Source of the DNA: Bacillota bacterium | Lineage (GTDB): Bacteria > Bacillota > Clostridia > Lachnospirales > Lachnospiraceae | Length of the DNA: 64,000 bases | Reading direction: 5' to 3' | Assembly (NCBI GenBank): GCA_023413555.1 | Contig: JAEZPG010000030.1 | Location: 22,796 to 86,795, forward strand | Shown here: positions 33,350 to 41,881 of the stretch, in pieces | Position numbering within the stretch: position 1 is the first letter of the stretch | Layout of the letters: each line of letters opens with the position of its first letter | Made by a program: the position numbers and the translations under genes | Notes under the pieces: generated by a model | What the model was told of the DNA's origin: nothing | The model's input: only the letters and a program-made list of their open reading frames with translations | Database searches by the model: none

Positions 33350-34393
33350 TTATTGAGGATATCTAGTCATTACATAATTCAATGTGGATTTTATCGTCGA
33401 TAAACTAATCTCTCTACCCCAGTGAATCTTACCGTTATAGTTGCCCTCAGCTACAATAAAGCTGTTATTCTTCACCTCTAATACAATGACAGAATGTGAA
33501 TCGTTATTGATACGTAGTATATCTCCAACTTTAATGTTAGATACATTAGTATGAGTTCTTGCTTTTAATGTTCCAAAAGCAGCATCACTTACTGCAAAGG
33601 CAAATCCAACACATCCATAACCTCCAGTATAAATCCCACCATTCCATGCATAGTAGTTGGCATTGGTCCAGGTCATACCTTCAGGATACTTGGATTTCAT
33701 TGCAATCATATCAGCATAAACACTAGCTTCTGTTAGTGAGCCAGAACCTGAGTTATTGTTGTTATTATTATTATTATTGTTATTGTTGTTATTATTGTTG
33801 TTGTTATTATTGTTGCAGTTATTATTGTTGCAGTTATTATCGGTAGTGACAGCTTTTACTTTAATAGTAACTTTGTAGGATTTTTTGTTGGCTCCTATAC
33901 AGGTAATGGTTGCCGTTCCAGCCTTCTTTGCTGTTACTACTCCTTTACTTGACACAGTTGCTACGCTGGTGTCTGAAGATTTCCATGACTTAGCTTTGGT
34001 ACCTGTAATCTTTAATGTACAGGTCTTTCCAACTGTAAGTGTCTTACAAGTAGTATTTAAATAAGGATTTTTCACCTTTACTGTACATTTGTATTTTTTC
34101 CCAGATACTTTTGCTGTTATCACAGCAGTTCCGGCTTTTTTTGCAGTTACTTTACCTTTTTTAGATACTGTCGCTACTTTGGTCTTATTGGATGACCATG
34201 TAACCTTGGCACTGGTTCCACTGACTTTCAGTGTGGTCTGGCTTCCTACATAAAGCGTAGATGAGGTCTTGTTTAATTTCATTTTAGAGGCTGCATCTGC
34301 TATAACAGAAGATCCCATACCTATGGCTGCTACTGTCATACATAGTACTAGTAGCATAGTTATCAGTTTCTTACTAGTTTGCTTTCGTCTCAT
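33350..34393 (-). CDS. Secreted Ig-like (Big_2) protein with poly-Asn linker and C-terminal cysteine amidase-like domain
   Basis: 347 residues. A signal peptide covers 1-35. Two Big_2-type Ig-like domains follow (about 36-108 and 109-185; each ends with GKVTAKKAGTAVITAKV-like sequence). A linker of 27 Asn and 2 Cys (codons 186-214) leads to a C-terminal domain. There GGYGCVGFAFAVSD (Cys261) and NDSHSVIVLEV (His300) look like a papain/CHAP-type Cys-His pair, with YNGKIHWGREI near the end. A peptidoglycan amidase or endopeptidase activity is plausible but not shown. Confidence 0.8.
   Translation of the reverse strand: MRRKQTSKKLITMLLVLCMTVAAIGMGSSVIADAASKMKLNKTSSTLYVGSQTTLKVSGTSAKVTWSSNKTKVATVSKKGKVTAKKAGTAVITAKVSGKKYKCTVKVKNPYLNTTCKTLTVGKTCTLKITGTKAKSWKSSDTSVATVSSKGVVTAKKAGTATITCIGANKKSYKVTIKVKAVTTDNNCNNNNCNNNNNNNNNNNNNNNNNNNNNSGSGSLTEASVYADMIAMKSKYPEGMTWTNANYYAWNGGIYTGGYGCVGFAFAVSDAAFGTLKARTHTNVSNIKVGDILRINNDSHSVIVLEVKNNSFIVAEGNYNGKIHWGREISLSTIKSTLNYVMTRYPQ
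33752..33838. repeat. Asn-codon trinucleotide repeat (27 Asn, 2 Cys)
   Basis: On the coding strand 21 consecutive AAT/AAC codons (33752-33814), then Cys, four Asn, Cys, two Asn. The mix of AAT and AAC codons reduces but does not remove the chance of replication slippage; changes would be in multiples of three and keep the frame. Confidence 0.97.
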
Positions 34394-34543
34394 ATAAACT
34401 CCTTTTCCTGTCCCTTTTTCGACATTAATGTTTAATATTTGACATAGTTACCTTGTCATTATAACACATACTTCTTATCCCTTTTTCTAGTAATATCTTC
34501 CTAATGGGGAAGGGGGATGGGGTTAGACCTGATTTCATGACAA

Positions 34544-34577
34544 TAAAAAACTATGTAAACATATGGCTTACATAGTT
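34544..34577 (-). terminator. Terminator of mgtE
   Basis: AACTATGTAA / TTACATAGTT stem (34568-34577 with 34549-34558 in minus-strand order), 9-nt loop, followed by TTTTTT on the minus strand. It lies 8 nt after the stop at 34585. Confidence 0.85.
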
Positions 34578-34584
34578 GCTTTTA

Positions 34585-35991
34585 TTATGACGACAACCCC
34601 AATACTCTGATTAATAACCACCAAGCTAACCCGTAGTAGGTGACTACTGCAATCAGATCATTGACCGTGGTGATTAGTGGACCTGAGGCTACAGCAGGAT
34701 CAATGTTAATTTTATGAAAGAAAAGTGGAATTACAGTTCCAACCAGGCTTGATATCAGCATGGCTATTACCAGAGAAAGTCCTACACAACTTGAAGTTGC
34801 AAATGCGTAGGTGAAATTCTGATGCTTGGCAAACATAATGTAAAAGCCCACTGCAAGGATAGACACAACACCTAACAACAAGCCATTGAATAATCCAATC
34901 CGCATTTCCTTGGCAGTTAAAGCAAGTTTCTGTTTTCCAGTAAGGTGCTCATCTGTCAGTACCCGAATGGTTACAGCTAGAGACTGAGTTCCTACATTCC
35001 CAGCCATGTCAAGGATTAGTGACTGGAAACATACAATTAGGGCAAGCTGAGCAACTACCTTCTCAAATATGCCCACTACAGAGGATACTACAATACCGAG
35101 GACAAGAAGAATGATAAGCCATGGAAGTCGCTTTTTCATACTTTCTAATAATGGTTCGTTTAATTCCTCTTCTGAGGTCAAACCAGCAAATTTGGCATAA
35201 TCGTCGCCCAATTCGTCATCTACCACTTCTACAAGATTCTGGGCTGTAATAACACCAATCAACTGATTCTCATTATCTAGGACAGGAATGGAATCCTCAC
35301 CGTAATCCTTTAATCGCTCAATACACTCCCTAATCTGTTCGTGCGCATGAACATAAGGATAAGAAGTACTGATAAGATCCTCCAATGACATATAATCTCT
35401 GGCGATGATTAGATCGGTAAGTTCGATGGCTCCATAAAAACACCCTTTCTTATCAATCACGTATATGGTAGAAATGTTATCCTTCTCGGCAGCTTGGTTT
35501 ACCAAAGCCTTCATAGCTTGCTTAATTGTCAATCCAACTTCTATTTCAATATAGTTGTTTGTCATAATGCTCCCTATTTCATTGTCGTCATAGGAAGCAA
35601 TTAGTCGAATTTCCTCTTTGGTGCCCTGATCCATTAACTTCATAATCTGCTCCCTCTGGTGGGCATTCATGTCTCCCAAAAGGTCTAAGGCATCATCCGC
35701 ATCCATTCTTTCTATAATATGAGCAGCATTCTCCATAGGGATCTCATTAATGTATTGATCTGCATCACTCAAGTGAATGAAGATATCAGAGATTTCCTGA
35801 GGATTTAGAATTCTATATAGACGTTGTCTTTCTTGTTGTTTTAATTTACTCCAAGCATCTGCAATATCCTTCTCATGATAATCCGACAGTATTTCTTTTA
35901 ATTTAATATCATCATTTTCTTCCCTAATGAGATGCAAAAGCCTTTCTTCAAAATTTGGTACCTCCGAGTTGTTGATTATTTCATTACTCAT
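34585..35991 (-). CDS. mgtE: Magnesium transporter MgtE
   Basis: 468 residues from ATG 35991 (GGAGG at 5 nt); an ATG at 36003 overlaps that site. Cytoplasmic N domain (about 1-125), two CBS domains (about 130-255; DDNEIGSIMTNNYIE, EDSIPVLDNENQLIGVI), a connecting helix and five TM helices with the pore motif VGTQSLAVTIR. The channel closes when Mg2+ binds the cytoplasmic domains. No M-box riboswitch could be seen in the 36004-36193 gap. Confidence 0.94.
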   Translation of the reverse strand: MSNEIINNSEVPNFEERLLHLIREENDDIKLKEILSDYHEKDIADAWSKLKQQERQRLYRILNPQEISDIFIHLSDADQYINEIPMENAAHIIERMDADDALDLLGDMNAHQREQIMKLMDQGTKEEIRLIASYDDNEIGSIMTNNYIEIEVGLTIKQAMKALVNQAAEKDNISTIYVIDKKGCFYGAIELTDLIIARDYMSLEDLISTSYPYVHAHEQIRECIERLKDYGEDSIPVLDNENQLIGVITAQNLVEVVDDELGDDYAKFAGLTSEEELNEPLLESMKKRLPWLIILLVLGIVVSSVVGIFEKVVAQLALIVCFQSLILDMAGNVGTQSLAVTIRVLTDEHLTGKQKLALTAKEMRIGLFNGLLLGVVSILAVGFYIMFAKHQNFTYAFATSSCVGLSLVIAMLISSLVGTVIPLFFHKINIDPAVASGPLITTVNDLIAVVTYYGLAWWLLIRVLGLSS

Positions 35992-36193
35992 GCTGTCCTC
36001 CATGCCTTATTATTGCAGTTTTAGTGATAGTATTCCCAAAGAGAAAGTTCCTATCAATCATTAGAAACCTATTAACACTGTCTACTTTCATAAGTTATTC
36101 AAAATTCAACACTTTTTTCTTTATTTTGTTATTATTATCATAGTATTTGTGATATAAATCAGATACAATGAATAGTAAAAAAGGGGTGACAAG

Positions 36194-36877
36194 ATGAAGA
36201 ATGCCATTTTAATTGTAGAAGATGATAAAGACTTAGCCATGATTACATCCGATATGCTGACTACCTATGGATATCAGGTTACTTGGGCGAAGGATGGAGA
36301 TTCTGCTTATACTCTGTTATCAGAACATACCTATCATCTTTTGCTCTTAGACATTAATCTTCCAAAAGAAACCGGCTTCACACTTTGTAGTGAAATACGC
36401 AAAGTATCTTCTGTTCCCATTATTTTTGCCAGCGCCAGAACCAGTGAAGATGACAAAGTGGTTGGTCTTGACATTGGAGGAGATGATTACATAGCAAAGC
36501 CCTACTCCCTGAAAGAACTTTTGTCCCGTATCAACTCATTAATGCGACGTACCTATGGGAATAGAGAAGAAAATTCAATCATTACAGTGGGAGATCTAGA
36601 GATACAACCTGATCTTAGAACTGTAACAAAGAAAGGAAAAGACATCTCCCTTTCCCTAAAGGAATTTGACCTTCTTCTATATCTTGCTAGGAATAAAAAC
36701 AAAGTTGTAAAAAAGGAAACTCTGTTAAATGAAGTTTGGGGGGCCTTTTGTACGGTGGAGATTTCTACTGTTTCTGTGCATATTCGATGGCTACGTGAGA
36801 AGTTAGAGGAAGATTCAAAAAATCCTGTTTATATCAAAACCATATGGGGCATTGGCTACTCCCTACAGGACAGATAA
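36194..36877 (+). CDS. OmpR/PhoB family response regulator
   Basis: 227 residues. The receiver domain has phosphoacceptor Asp53 in LLLLDINLPKETG, the acidic pocket EDD (9-11), Ser/Ala switch FASARTS and Lys in YIAKPYS. The C-terminal winged helix contains LSLKEFDLLLYLARNKNKVV and a VHIRWLREKLEED recognition helix. It heads an operon with GNAT, kinase and ABC exporter genes, resembling peptide-antibiotic sensing/detoxification modules. Confidence 0.94.
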   Translation: MKNAILIVEDDKDLAMITSDMLTTYGYQVTWAKDGDSAYTLLSEHTYHLLLLDINLPKETGFTLCSEIRKVSSVPIIFASARTSEDDKVVGLDIGGDDYIAKPYSLKELLSRINSLMRRTYGNREENSIITVGDLEIQPDLRTVTKKGKDISLSLKEFDLLLYLARNKNKVVKKETLLNEVWGAFCTVEISTVSVHIRWLREKLEEDSKNPVYIKTIWGIGYSLQDR

Positions 36878-36941
36878 GCAATCTAAAGTTACAACATTAC
36901 TTTTGAGCAGAATAATAATTAATGATGGAGGTATAAGCAAG

Positions 36942-37343
36942 ATGCAATATTATATAGAAAAAGATAAGAAGAACATACATATTAAAGAAATAATGGCCTT
37001 ATTGAAACAATCCTATTGGGCAAAAAATAGAACGGAAGAAACTGTGAAAAAGAGCATAGAGAATTCCTTATGCTATTATGTGATTGAAATCGATACAGAA
37101 AAGCTGATTGGCTTTGCCAGAGTTATTACAGATTGGGCAACTACCTACTATTTATGTGATGTTATAGTGGATGAAGAGTATAGAGGAAACAGGATTGGAA
37201 AAACCATGGTTCAGACAATTACTGAAGATGATGCTTTAAAAAAATTACGTGGATTGTTACTGACACGTGATGCACATAATCTATATGAGGCTTATGGTTT
37301 CTTCAGGGATACAGAAGGCTGTATGCAACACAATCCAGAATAG
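36942..37343 (+). CDS. GNAT family N-acetyltransferase
   Basis: 133 residues from ATG 36942 (GGAGG at 9 nt). Acetyl-CoA motif A is VIVDEEYRGNRIGKTMV, preceded by LIGFARVITDW. The last part LLLTRDAHNLYEAYGFFRD is motif B, typical of the small COG0456-like acetyltransferases found in many Firmicutes. The gene is inserted between response regulator and kinase with 64- and 31-nt gaps, so it is probably cotranscribed. Its substrate is unknown; drug modification or protein acetylation are both possible. Confidence 0.9.
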   Translation: MQYYIEKDKKNIHIKEIMALLKQSYWAKNRTEETVKKSIENSLCYYVIEIDTEKLIGFARVITDWATTYYLCDVIVDEEYRGNRIGKTMVQTITEDDALKKLRGLLLTRDAHNLYEAYGFFRDTEGCMQHNPE

Positions 37344-37374
37344 TTATATAAAACATAGAAAGGGCTCATAACTT

Positions 37375-38538
37375 GTGAAAAAAAAATTATTTGCTGTCAC
37401 AATCTCTTTTATCTGTATTCTTACTGCAATAACCATTCTATTTTACAGCAAGCTTAACAACAAAGGATCTGAGGAAACCAAGCGGGAACAAGCAGTAGCC
37501 CTAAATGAGATTGAGCAGTTGGCAAAGCAAATGACAGGTACTACCACCAACGGGGACGATCTTAAGCTACACTCTTTCATTGAGTCTCTTAGAGAAGATA
37601 TCCTAAGTAGCTCTAAAGAAAGTACTAAGCAAAAGCAGACTTCTCTTGTCTTGATTTTTTATTTTACTTGTATCATATTTCTTCTTATTGTATTTGGCTA
37701 TGTCTATCGTGCGATTCTTCGGCCATTTGATAAGATGAAGATTTATGCAAAAGAGATAGCCAATGGAAATCTTGATATTCCTCTAAATTATGAAAGAAGC
37801 AATTATTTTGGAGCCTACACTTGGGCATTTGACCATATGAGAAGTGAAATTGTCAAAGCCAGATCCTATGAAAAGGAATCCATTTTAAACAACAAAACGG
37901 TGATAGCCACCTTATCCCATGATATTAAGACACCAATTGCTTCCATTCGTGCCTATACGGAAGGTCTTGAAGCAAATCTTGATGCTACAGCCGAGAAGCG
38001 ACAGCATTATATCTCCACTATAATTACAAAATGTGACGAGGTTACCAAGTTGACCAATGACTTATTTCTACATTCCTTGTCCGACTTAGATAAATTAAAA
38101 ATGGAGTTTGAAGAAATCGAATTATCTGATTTTTTACAGACGAATTTTAGAGAAAACGATGAACTCTCTGGAGAGTTACGCCTCATTCTTCCATTTCCAG
38201 AAAAAACTCTGATGGTAGATCAAAAACGTCTTAAACAGGCTGTTGACAATCTTATCAATAATTCAAAAAAATATGCGGACTCCAGAATGGAACTTTCTGC
38301 AGTGATTGAAGCAGATTTCTACTGTATTCATCTTCGTGATTATGGACCTGGGATTCCCAATGAGGATATGCCATTTATCATGGACAAATTCTACCGAGGA
38401 CGTAATGCAGGCGAGCAAGATGGCTCCGGTCTAGGGCTTTATATTGTCACTTACATTATGAAACAGCATGGGGGACAGCTAAAGTTATATAACCATTCCG
38501 ATGGTTTAGAAGCTGTACTAGCTCTTCCTATGAAATAG
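37375..38538 (+). CDS. Sensor histidine kinase
   Basis: 387 residues from GTG 37375 (AAAGGG about 9 nt upstream). TM1 (6-25), a short extracellular loop (about 26-92), TM2 (93-112), HAMP, then DHp with the H-box TLSHDIKTPIASIRAYTEG. The ATPase domain has NLINNSKKYAD (N), DYGPGIP (G1), FYRGRN (F) and GSGLGLYIV (G2). Partner of the response regulator at 36194. The sensing loop is small, but larger than in the loopless BceS type. Confidence 0.93.
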   Translation: MKKKLFAVTISFICILTAITILFYSKLNNKGSEETKREQAVALNEIEQLAKQMTGTTTNGDDLKLHSFIESLREDILSSSKESTKQKQTSLVLIFYFTCIIFLLIVFGYVYRAILRPFDKMKIYAKEIANGNLDIPLNYERSNYFGAYTWAFDHMRSEIVKARSYEKESILNNKTVIATLSHDIKTPIASIRAYTEGLEANLDATAEKRQHYISTIITKCDEVTKLTNDLFLHSLSDLDKLKMEFEEIELSDFLQTNFRENDELSGELRLILPFPEKTLMVDQKRLKQAVDNLINNSKKYADSRMELSAVIEADFYCIHLRDYGPGIPNEDMPFIMDKFYRGRNAGEQDGSGLGLYIVTYIMKQHGGQLKLYNHSDGLEAVLALPMK

Positions 38539-38642
38539 ACGATGGAATACTCTGATCACTTATTCATCTCTTAAAGATTTCTTAATAACTCTCCTGTTAT
38601 GATTGGTGCATGAATCAAGAATCATAGAAAGGGCGAATTACA

Positions 38643-39404
38643 ATGAGAGAAACAATATTAAAAGCAATCGGAATATGCAAGAGCTTTGCGAATAACGGTG
38701 AGCAAAATCATATCTTGTCAGGCGTTGATTTTGAACTATATAAAGGGGACTTTACTGTCATTATGGGGGCATCTGGCTCCGGCAAATCCACTCTTCTCTA
38801 CTGCCTAAGTGGCATGGATATACCAACTACAGGAACTATTTCCTATGCTGGTAAAATAATCACCAACTATAACGAAAAGCAGCTGGCCTTATTGAGACGA
38901 GGAGACTTCGGCTTCGTCTTTCAGCAGATGCATCTGGTAAGTAATCTCACCCTATTAGAAAATGTAGTGGTACCTGGTTATCTAAAAAAAGGGCGCTCGG
39001 CTGCAGCGGTAAATAAAAGAGCTAACGAACTACTGGATAACTTTGGACTTGTGGAAGCCAAGAAAAGACTGCCTAAGCAGACTTCTGGTGGAGAGCAACA
39101 GCGAGCTGCCATTGCACGTGCTCTAATTAGCGAACCCACCCTTCTCTTTGCAGATGAACCTACAGGAGCTTTAAACCGTAAAAATGGAAATGACGTTTTG
39201 GAACTGCTAACCAAGATTAATCAGATGGGACAAAGCATCCTCATGGTTACCCATGATATTCGAAGTGCACTTCGGGCAAATCGTTTATTATACCTAGAAG
39301 ATGGGAATATAATTGGTGAACTATCACTCCCTCCCTATTCACTCGAACGCTTAAAAGCACGGGAATCTCAGATCACTTCCTGGCTGTCCTCCATGGAATG
39401 GTAA
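38643..39404 (+). CDS. ABC transporter ATP-binding protein (MacB/BceA-like)
   Basis: 253 residues. Walker A GASGSGKST (about 42-50), Q-loop FVFQQMHLV, signature TSGGEQQRAAIARAL, Walker B LLFADEPTGALN and H-loop MVTHDIRSA. It is of the LolD/MacB/BceA class that pairs with FtsX-domain permeases. A 105-nt gap separates it from the kinase gene, and the permease follows after 12 nt. Confidence 0.94.
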   Translation: MRETILKAIGICKSFANNGEQNHILSGVDFELYKGDFTVIMGASGSGKSTLLYCLSGMDIPTTGTISYAGKIITNYNEKQLALLRRGDFGFVFQQMHLVSNLTLLENVVVPGYLKKGRSAAAVNKRANELLDNFGLVEAKKRLPKQTSGGEQQRAAIARALISEPTLLFADEPTGALNRKNGNDVLELLTKINQMGQSILMVTHDIRSALRANRLLYLEDGNIIGELSLPPYSLERLKARESQITSWLSSMEW

Positions 39405-39416
39405 GGGGACGATGGA

Positions 39417-41792
39417 ATGGTACTACTAACCTTATTAAAAGCAAATATAAAATATAAAAAAAGTAGTTTTATCAGTATTGTAGTATTAATGCTGGTGATT
39501 ACCTCTGTATTAACCTCTGTGATAAGTATAAAAACTAACATGAAGAGACGTGCCTATGATGCTCATCATAGTGTAGATACTGGAGATATCATTCTATTTA
39601 CAGAACACAAACAAGTAACCGACGACCTGCTTACTAAGGTCAAAGCCTGTAATGGTGTTTCTCGTATCAAGGTCAACAAATGTATGCATTTACGAAATAC
39701 AAGCATTAATGACAAGGAGCTCTCTTTTAAAATATATATTGAGGGCTTTCGTAACCACAATTATCCCTACGAGTTGTTTAATGAAGAGGGTAATGCTTTT
39801 GTTCCTCATAAACCAAATCTTAAGGACAACGAAATACTCTTACCTATCTCCATGAAGGACATCGTTTCCTGTAAGGTAGGAGATACCATGAGTTTTGATA
39901 TTGGCATTGATAAGATTGATTTGAATATTGCAGGATTTATTGAAGAACCATTTTCAGGTTCCAATATAATGAACATTAAAAGCTTAGTTGTTACTGAACA
40001 ATTATTTAATACCATAAGAGAGCGTTCCAATATAGAAAAAGCTCCAGATAATAGGTACATCTGGGATGCAGATCTAATAAATATCTATATAGAAAAAGAA
40101 TATCAGGATAAATTGAATGAGGTTACTAAGGACATTAACAAAGAAACTAACATAGTATCCCTTTCCTTTACCTCTCTGACAAAAGATCAAGTCATATCCT
40201 ATACCCTTCTTGTTACGGAACTTATCTGTGGGGTATTACAAGGCTTCGCAATAATCCTATTTGTCGTTGTAATACTGGTATTGTCTAACAATATAAACAG
40301 TAGTATCAAGATGGATTATACCAATATTGGTATCCTCAAATCCCAGGGGGTTACAAAACTACAGATTCGTCTAGTACTATTCATCCAATATCTGCTTTCT
40401 GGGCTAATCGGGGCATTGTTTGGGATTCTTATTGCCATTCCACTGGTACGTATGCTGGCTAATTTGTTTATCTCTACGTCTGGTTTATTATTTTCAGGAA
40501 GTATTGCACTACTTAAAAGCGCTGGAATTCTATTAATAATTCTGCTGATTATGGCTATCTTTATTCTCATAAAGACCAGAAAGATCTCTAGAATATCTCC
40601 GGTTAACGCAATCTCTGGTGGTTTGAATAACATTTATTTTAAGAGTCTCCTGCAAACACCGGTAATTGGAACATCCAAGTCTTTCTTAAACCTGCGACTT
40701 GCTTTCCGGCAGTTAACAACCAATACCAGTTGGTACATAGGTACTTGTCTCATTATTGGGTTGTTAGTATCCTTCCTTTGTCTATCAGCCTCCTTTAATG
40801 AGACTTTTACAGAGAAGTACTTTAATGAAATGTATGGTGTCAAAATGAGTGATGTTAGTGTAGAGTATAGCGATTATCTTTCCAAACAACCCGAAGTAGA
40901 GGCAGCCATAGCTGCAATTACTCCAATTGAAAAAAAACTCTTTCATGGATACCAATATGTCCTTACCGATCAAGAGCAGAACCTGGTTCAGATATTAGAT
41001 GATACTACCTATTTTAAGACAATCCTAGAAGGAAGAGCACCAAAGTATGACAATGAGATTGTAGTTACCAACTTAGTCAGCGACTTAATTGGTAAAAAAG
41101 TTGGGGAAACTGTAGAGATACAGTATCAAAAGACAAAAAAGGACTTTATAATATCTGGTATTTTCGACAGTTGTTCTGAGATAGGAAGGACACTTGGAAT
41201 AACTTTAGAGGGAATACTCCAATTGGATCCAGAATTTAAAATAAATGCCTATGGGTACTTTTTAAAAGATCCCCAAAAAGCAAGTGCCGTGATTAATGCT
41301 ATTAATGCTACCTTTAGCACAACGAATCAGATTGTAGCAAAGAAGTCAACGATGATGGATCTTAATAGTATGGACAGCATCATGATTGCTTCCGACATGG
41401 CTATGTTGTGTATTTGCTTCATCTCAGTGTTTTTTGTTGTTATTGTCATCTGTATGATATGCAACAAGATGTACCTAAAGGAACGGCAATCCCTAGGAAT
41501 CTACAAAGCCTTTGGGTTTACGGCTACTAATCTACGGTTTCAGTATTGCTTTAGATTCTTATTGACAGCATTATTCGGATGCTTCTTGGGAGGCACGGTA
41601 TTCGTGCTCTTTGGCAACACCCTTAATAGTAGTATCTTAAAGCTAGCGGGGATTGTCTCCTACTGGGCTCCCATCACCTGGTTTAATCTTGGTTTACCAG
41701 TAATTGTGATATGTATTACCGTATTCTTATCCTCCTTTATCACTATGAGGAAGATTAAAAAGATAGAGGTCAAATCTCTCATTGTGGAATAA
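39417..41792 (+). CDS. Large ABC transporter permease with two FtsX domains
   Basis: 791 residues, ATG 39417 with AAGGGGAC upstream. TM1 near 18-38 is followed by a large extracellular domain (about 45-245). Then come one FtsX domain (TMs about 260-390), a second extracellular domain (about 455-645) and a second FtsX domain (TMs about 655-785). SSIKMDYTNIGILKSQGVTKLQIRL is the conserved coupling region, here spread over more than one motif. With the ATPase and TCS it probably forms an antimicrobial-peptide or lipid-extracting exporter; the ligand is unknown. Confidence 0.9.
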   Translation: MVLLTLLKANIKYKKSSFISIVVLMLVITSVLTSVISIKTNMKRRAYDAHHSVDTGDIILFTEHKQVTDDLLTKVKACNGVSRIKVNKCMHLRNTSINDKELSFKIYIEGFRNHNYPYELFNEEGNAFVPHKPNLKDNEILLPISMKDIVSCKVGDTMSFDIGIDKIDLNIAGFIEEPFSGSNIMNIKSLVVTEQLFNTIRERSNIEKAPDNRYIWDADLINIYIEKEYQDKLNEVTKDINKETNIVSLSFTSLTKDQVISYTLLVTELICGVLQGFAIILFVVVILVLSNNINSSIKMDYTNIGILKSQGVTKLQIRLVLFIQYLLSGLIGALFGILIAIPLVRMLANLFISTSGLLFSGSIALLKSAGILLIILLIMAIFILIKTRKISRISPVNAISGGLNNIYFKSLLQTPVIGTSKSFLNLRLAFRQLTTNTSWYIGTCLIIGLLVSFLCLSASFNETFTEKYFNEMYGVKMSDVSVEYSDYLSKQPEVEAAIAAITPIEKKLFHGYQYVLTDQEQNLVQILDDTTYFKTILEGRAPKYDNEIVVTNLVSDLIGKKVGETVEIQYQKTKKDFIISGIFDSCSEIGRTLGITLEGILQLDPEFKINAYGYFLKDPQKASAVINAINATFSTTNQIVAKKSTMMDLNSMDSIMIASDMAMLCICFISVFFVVIVICMICNKMYLKERQSLGIYKAFGFTATNLRFQYCFRFLLTALFGCFLGGTVFVLFGNTLNSSILKLAGIVSYWAPITWFNLGLPVIVICITVFLSSFITMRKIKKIEVKSLIVE

Positions 41793-41810
41793 TGCTATAC
41801 TGATACAACC

Positions 41811-41847
41811 GGAACAAAGCCTCCCAATAAATGGAGGTCTTTGTTCC
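41811..41847. terminator. Hairpin between the ABC permease and MutS2-like genes
   Basis: GGAACAAAG-C-CTCC (41811-41824) pairs with GGAG-GT-CTTTGTTCC (41833-41847), with an internal mismatch. Convergent position suggests bidirectional use; T-runs are weak on both sides. Confidence 0.55.
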
Positions 41848-41881
41848 TTACTATCCTAGATTCACCTCTTTAGGAGGCTTC

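Noticed and set aside
33752..33838. Repeat array that might be taken for CRISPR or a VNTR locus outside genes
   Set aside because: It is a coding Asn-codon run inside a secreted protein, with no spacers and no cas genes in the window.
36004..36193. Possible M-box or other riboswitch upstream of mgtE
   Set aside because: No recognisable conserved core or terminator/antiterminator pair in the 190-nt gap.
36852..36941. Upstream extension of the GNAT gene overlapping the response regulator
   Set aside because: A GGAGG site places the start at 36942, and the extra residues do not look like a GNAT N-terminus.
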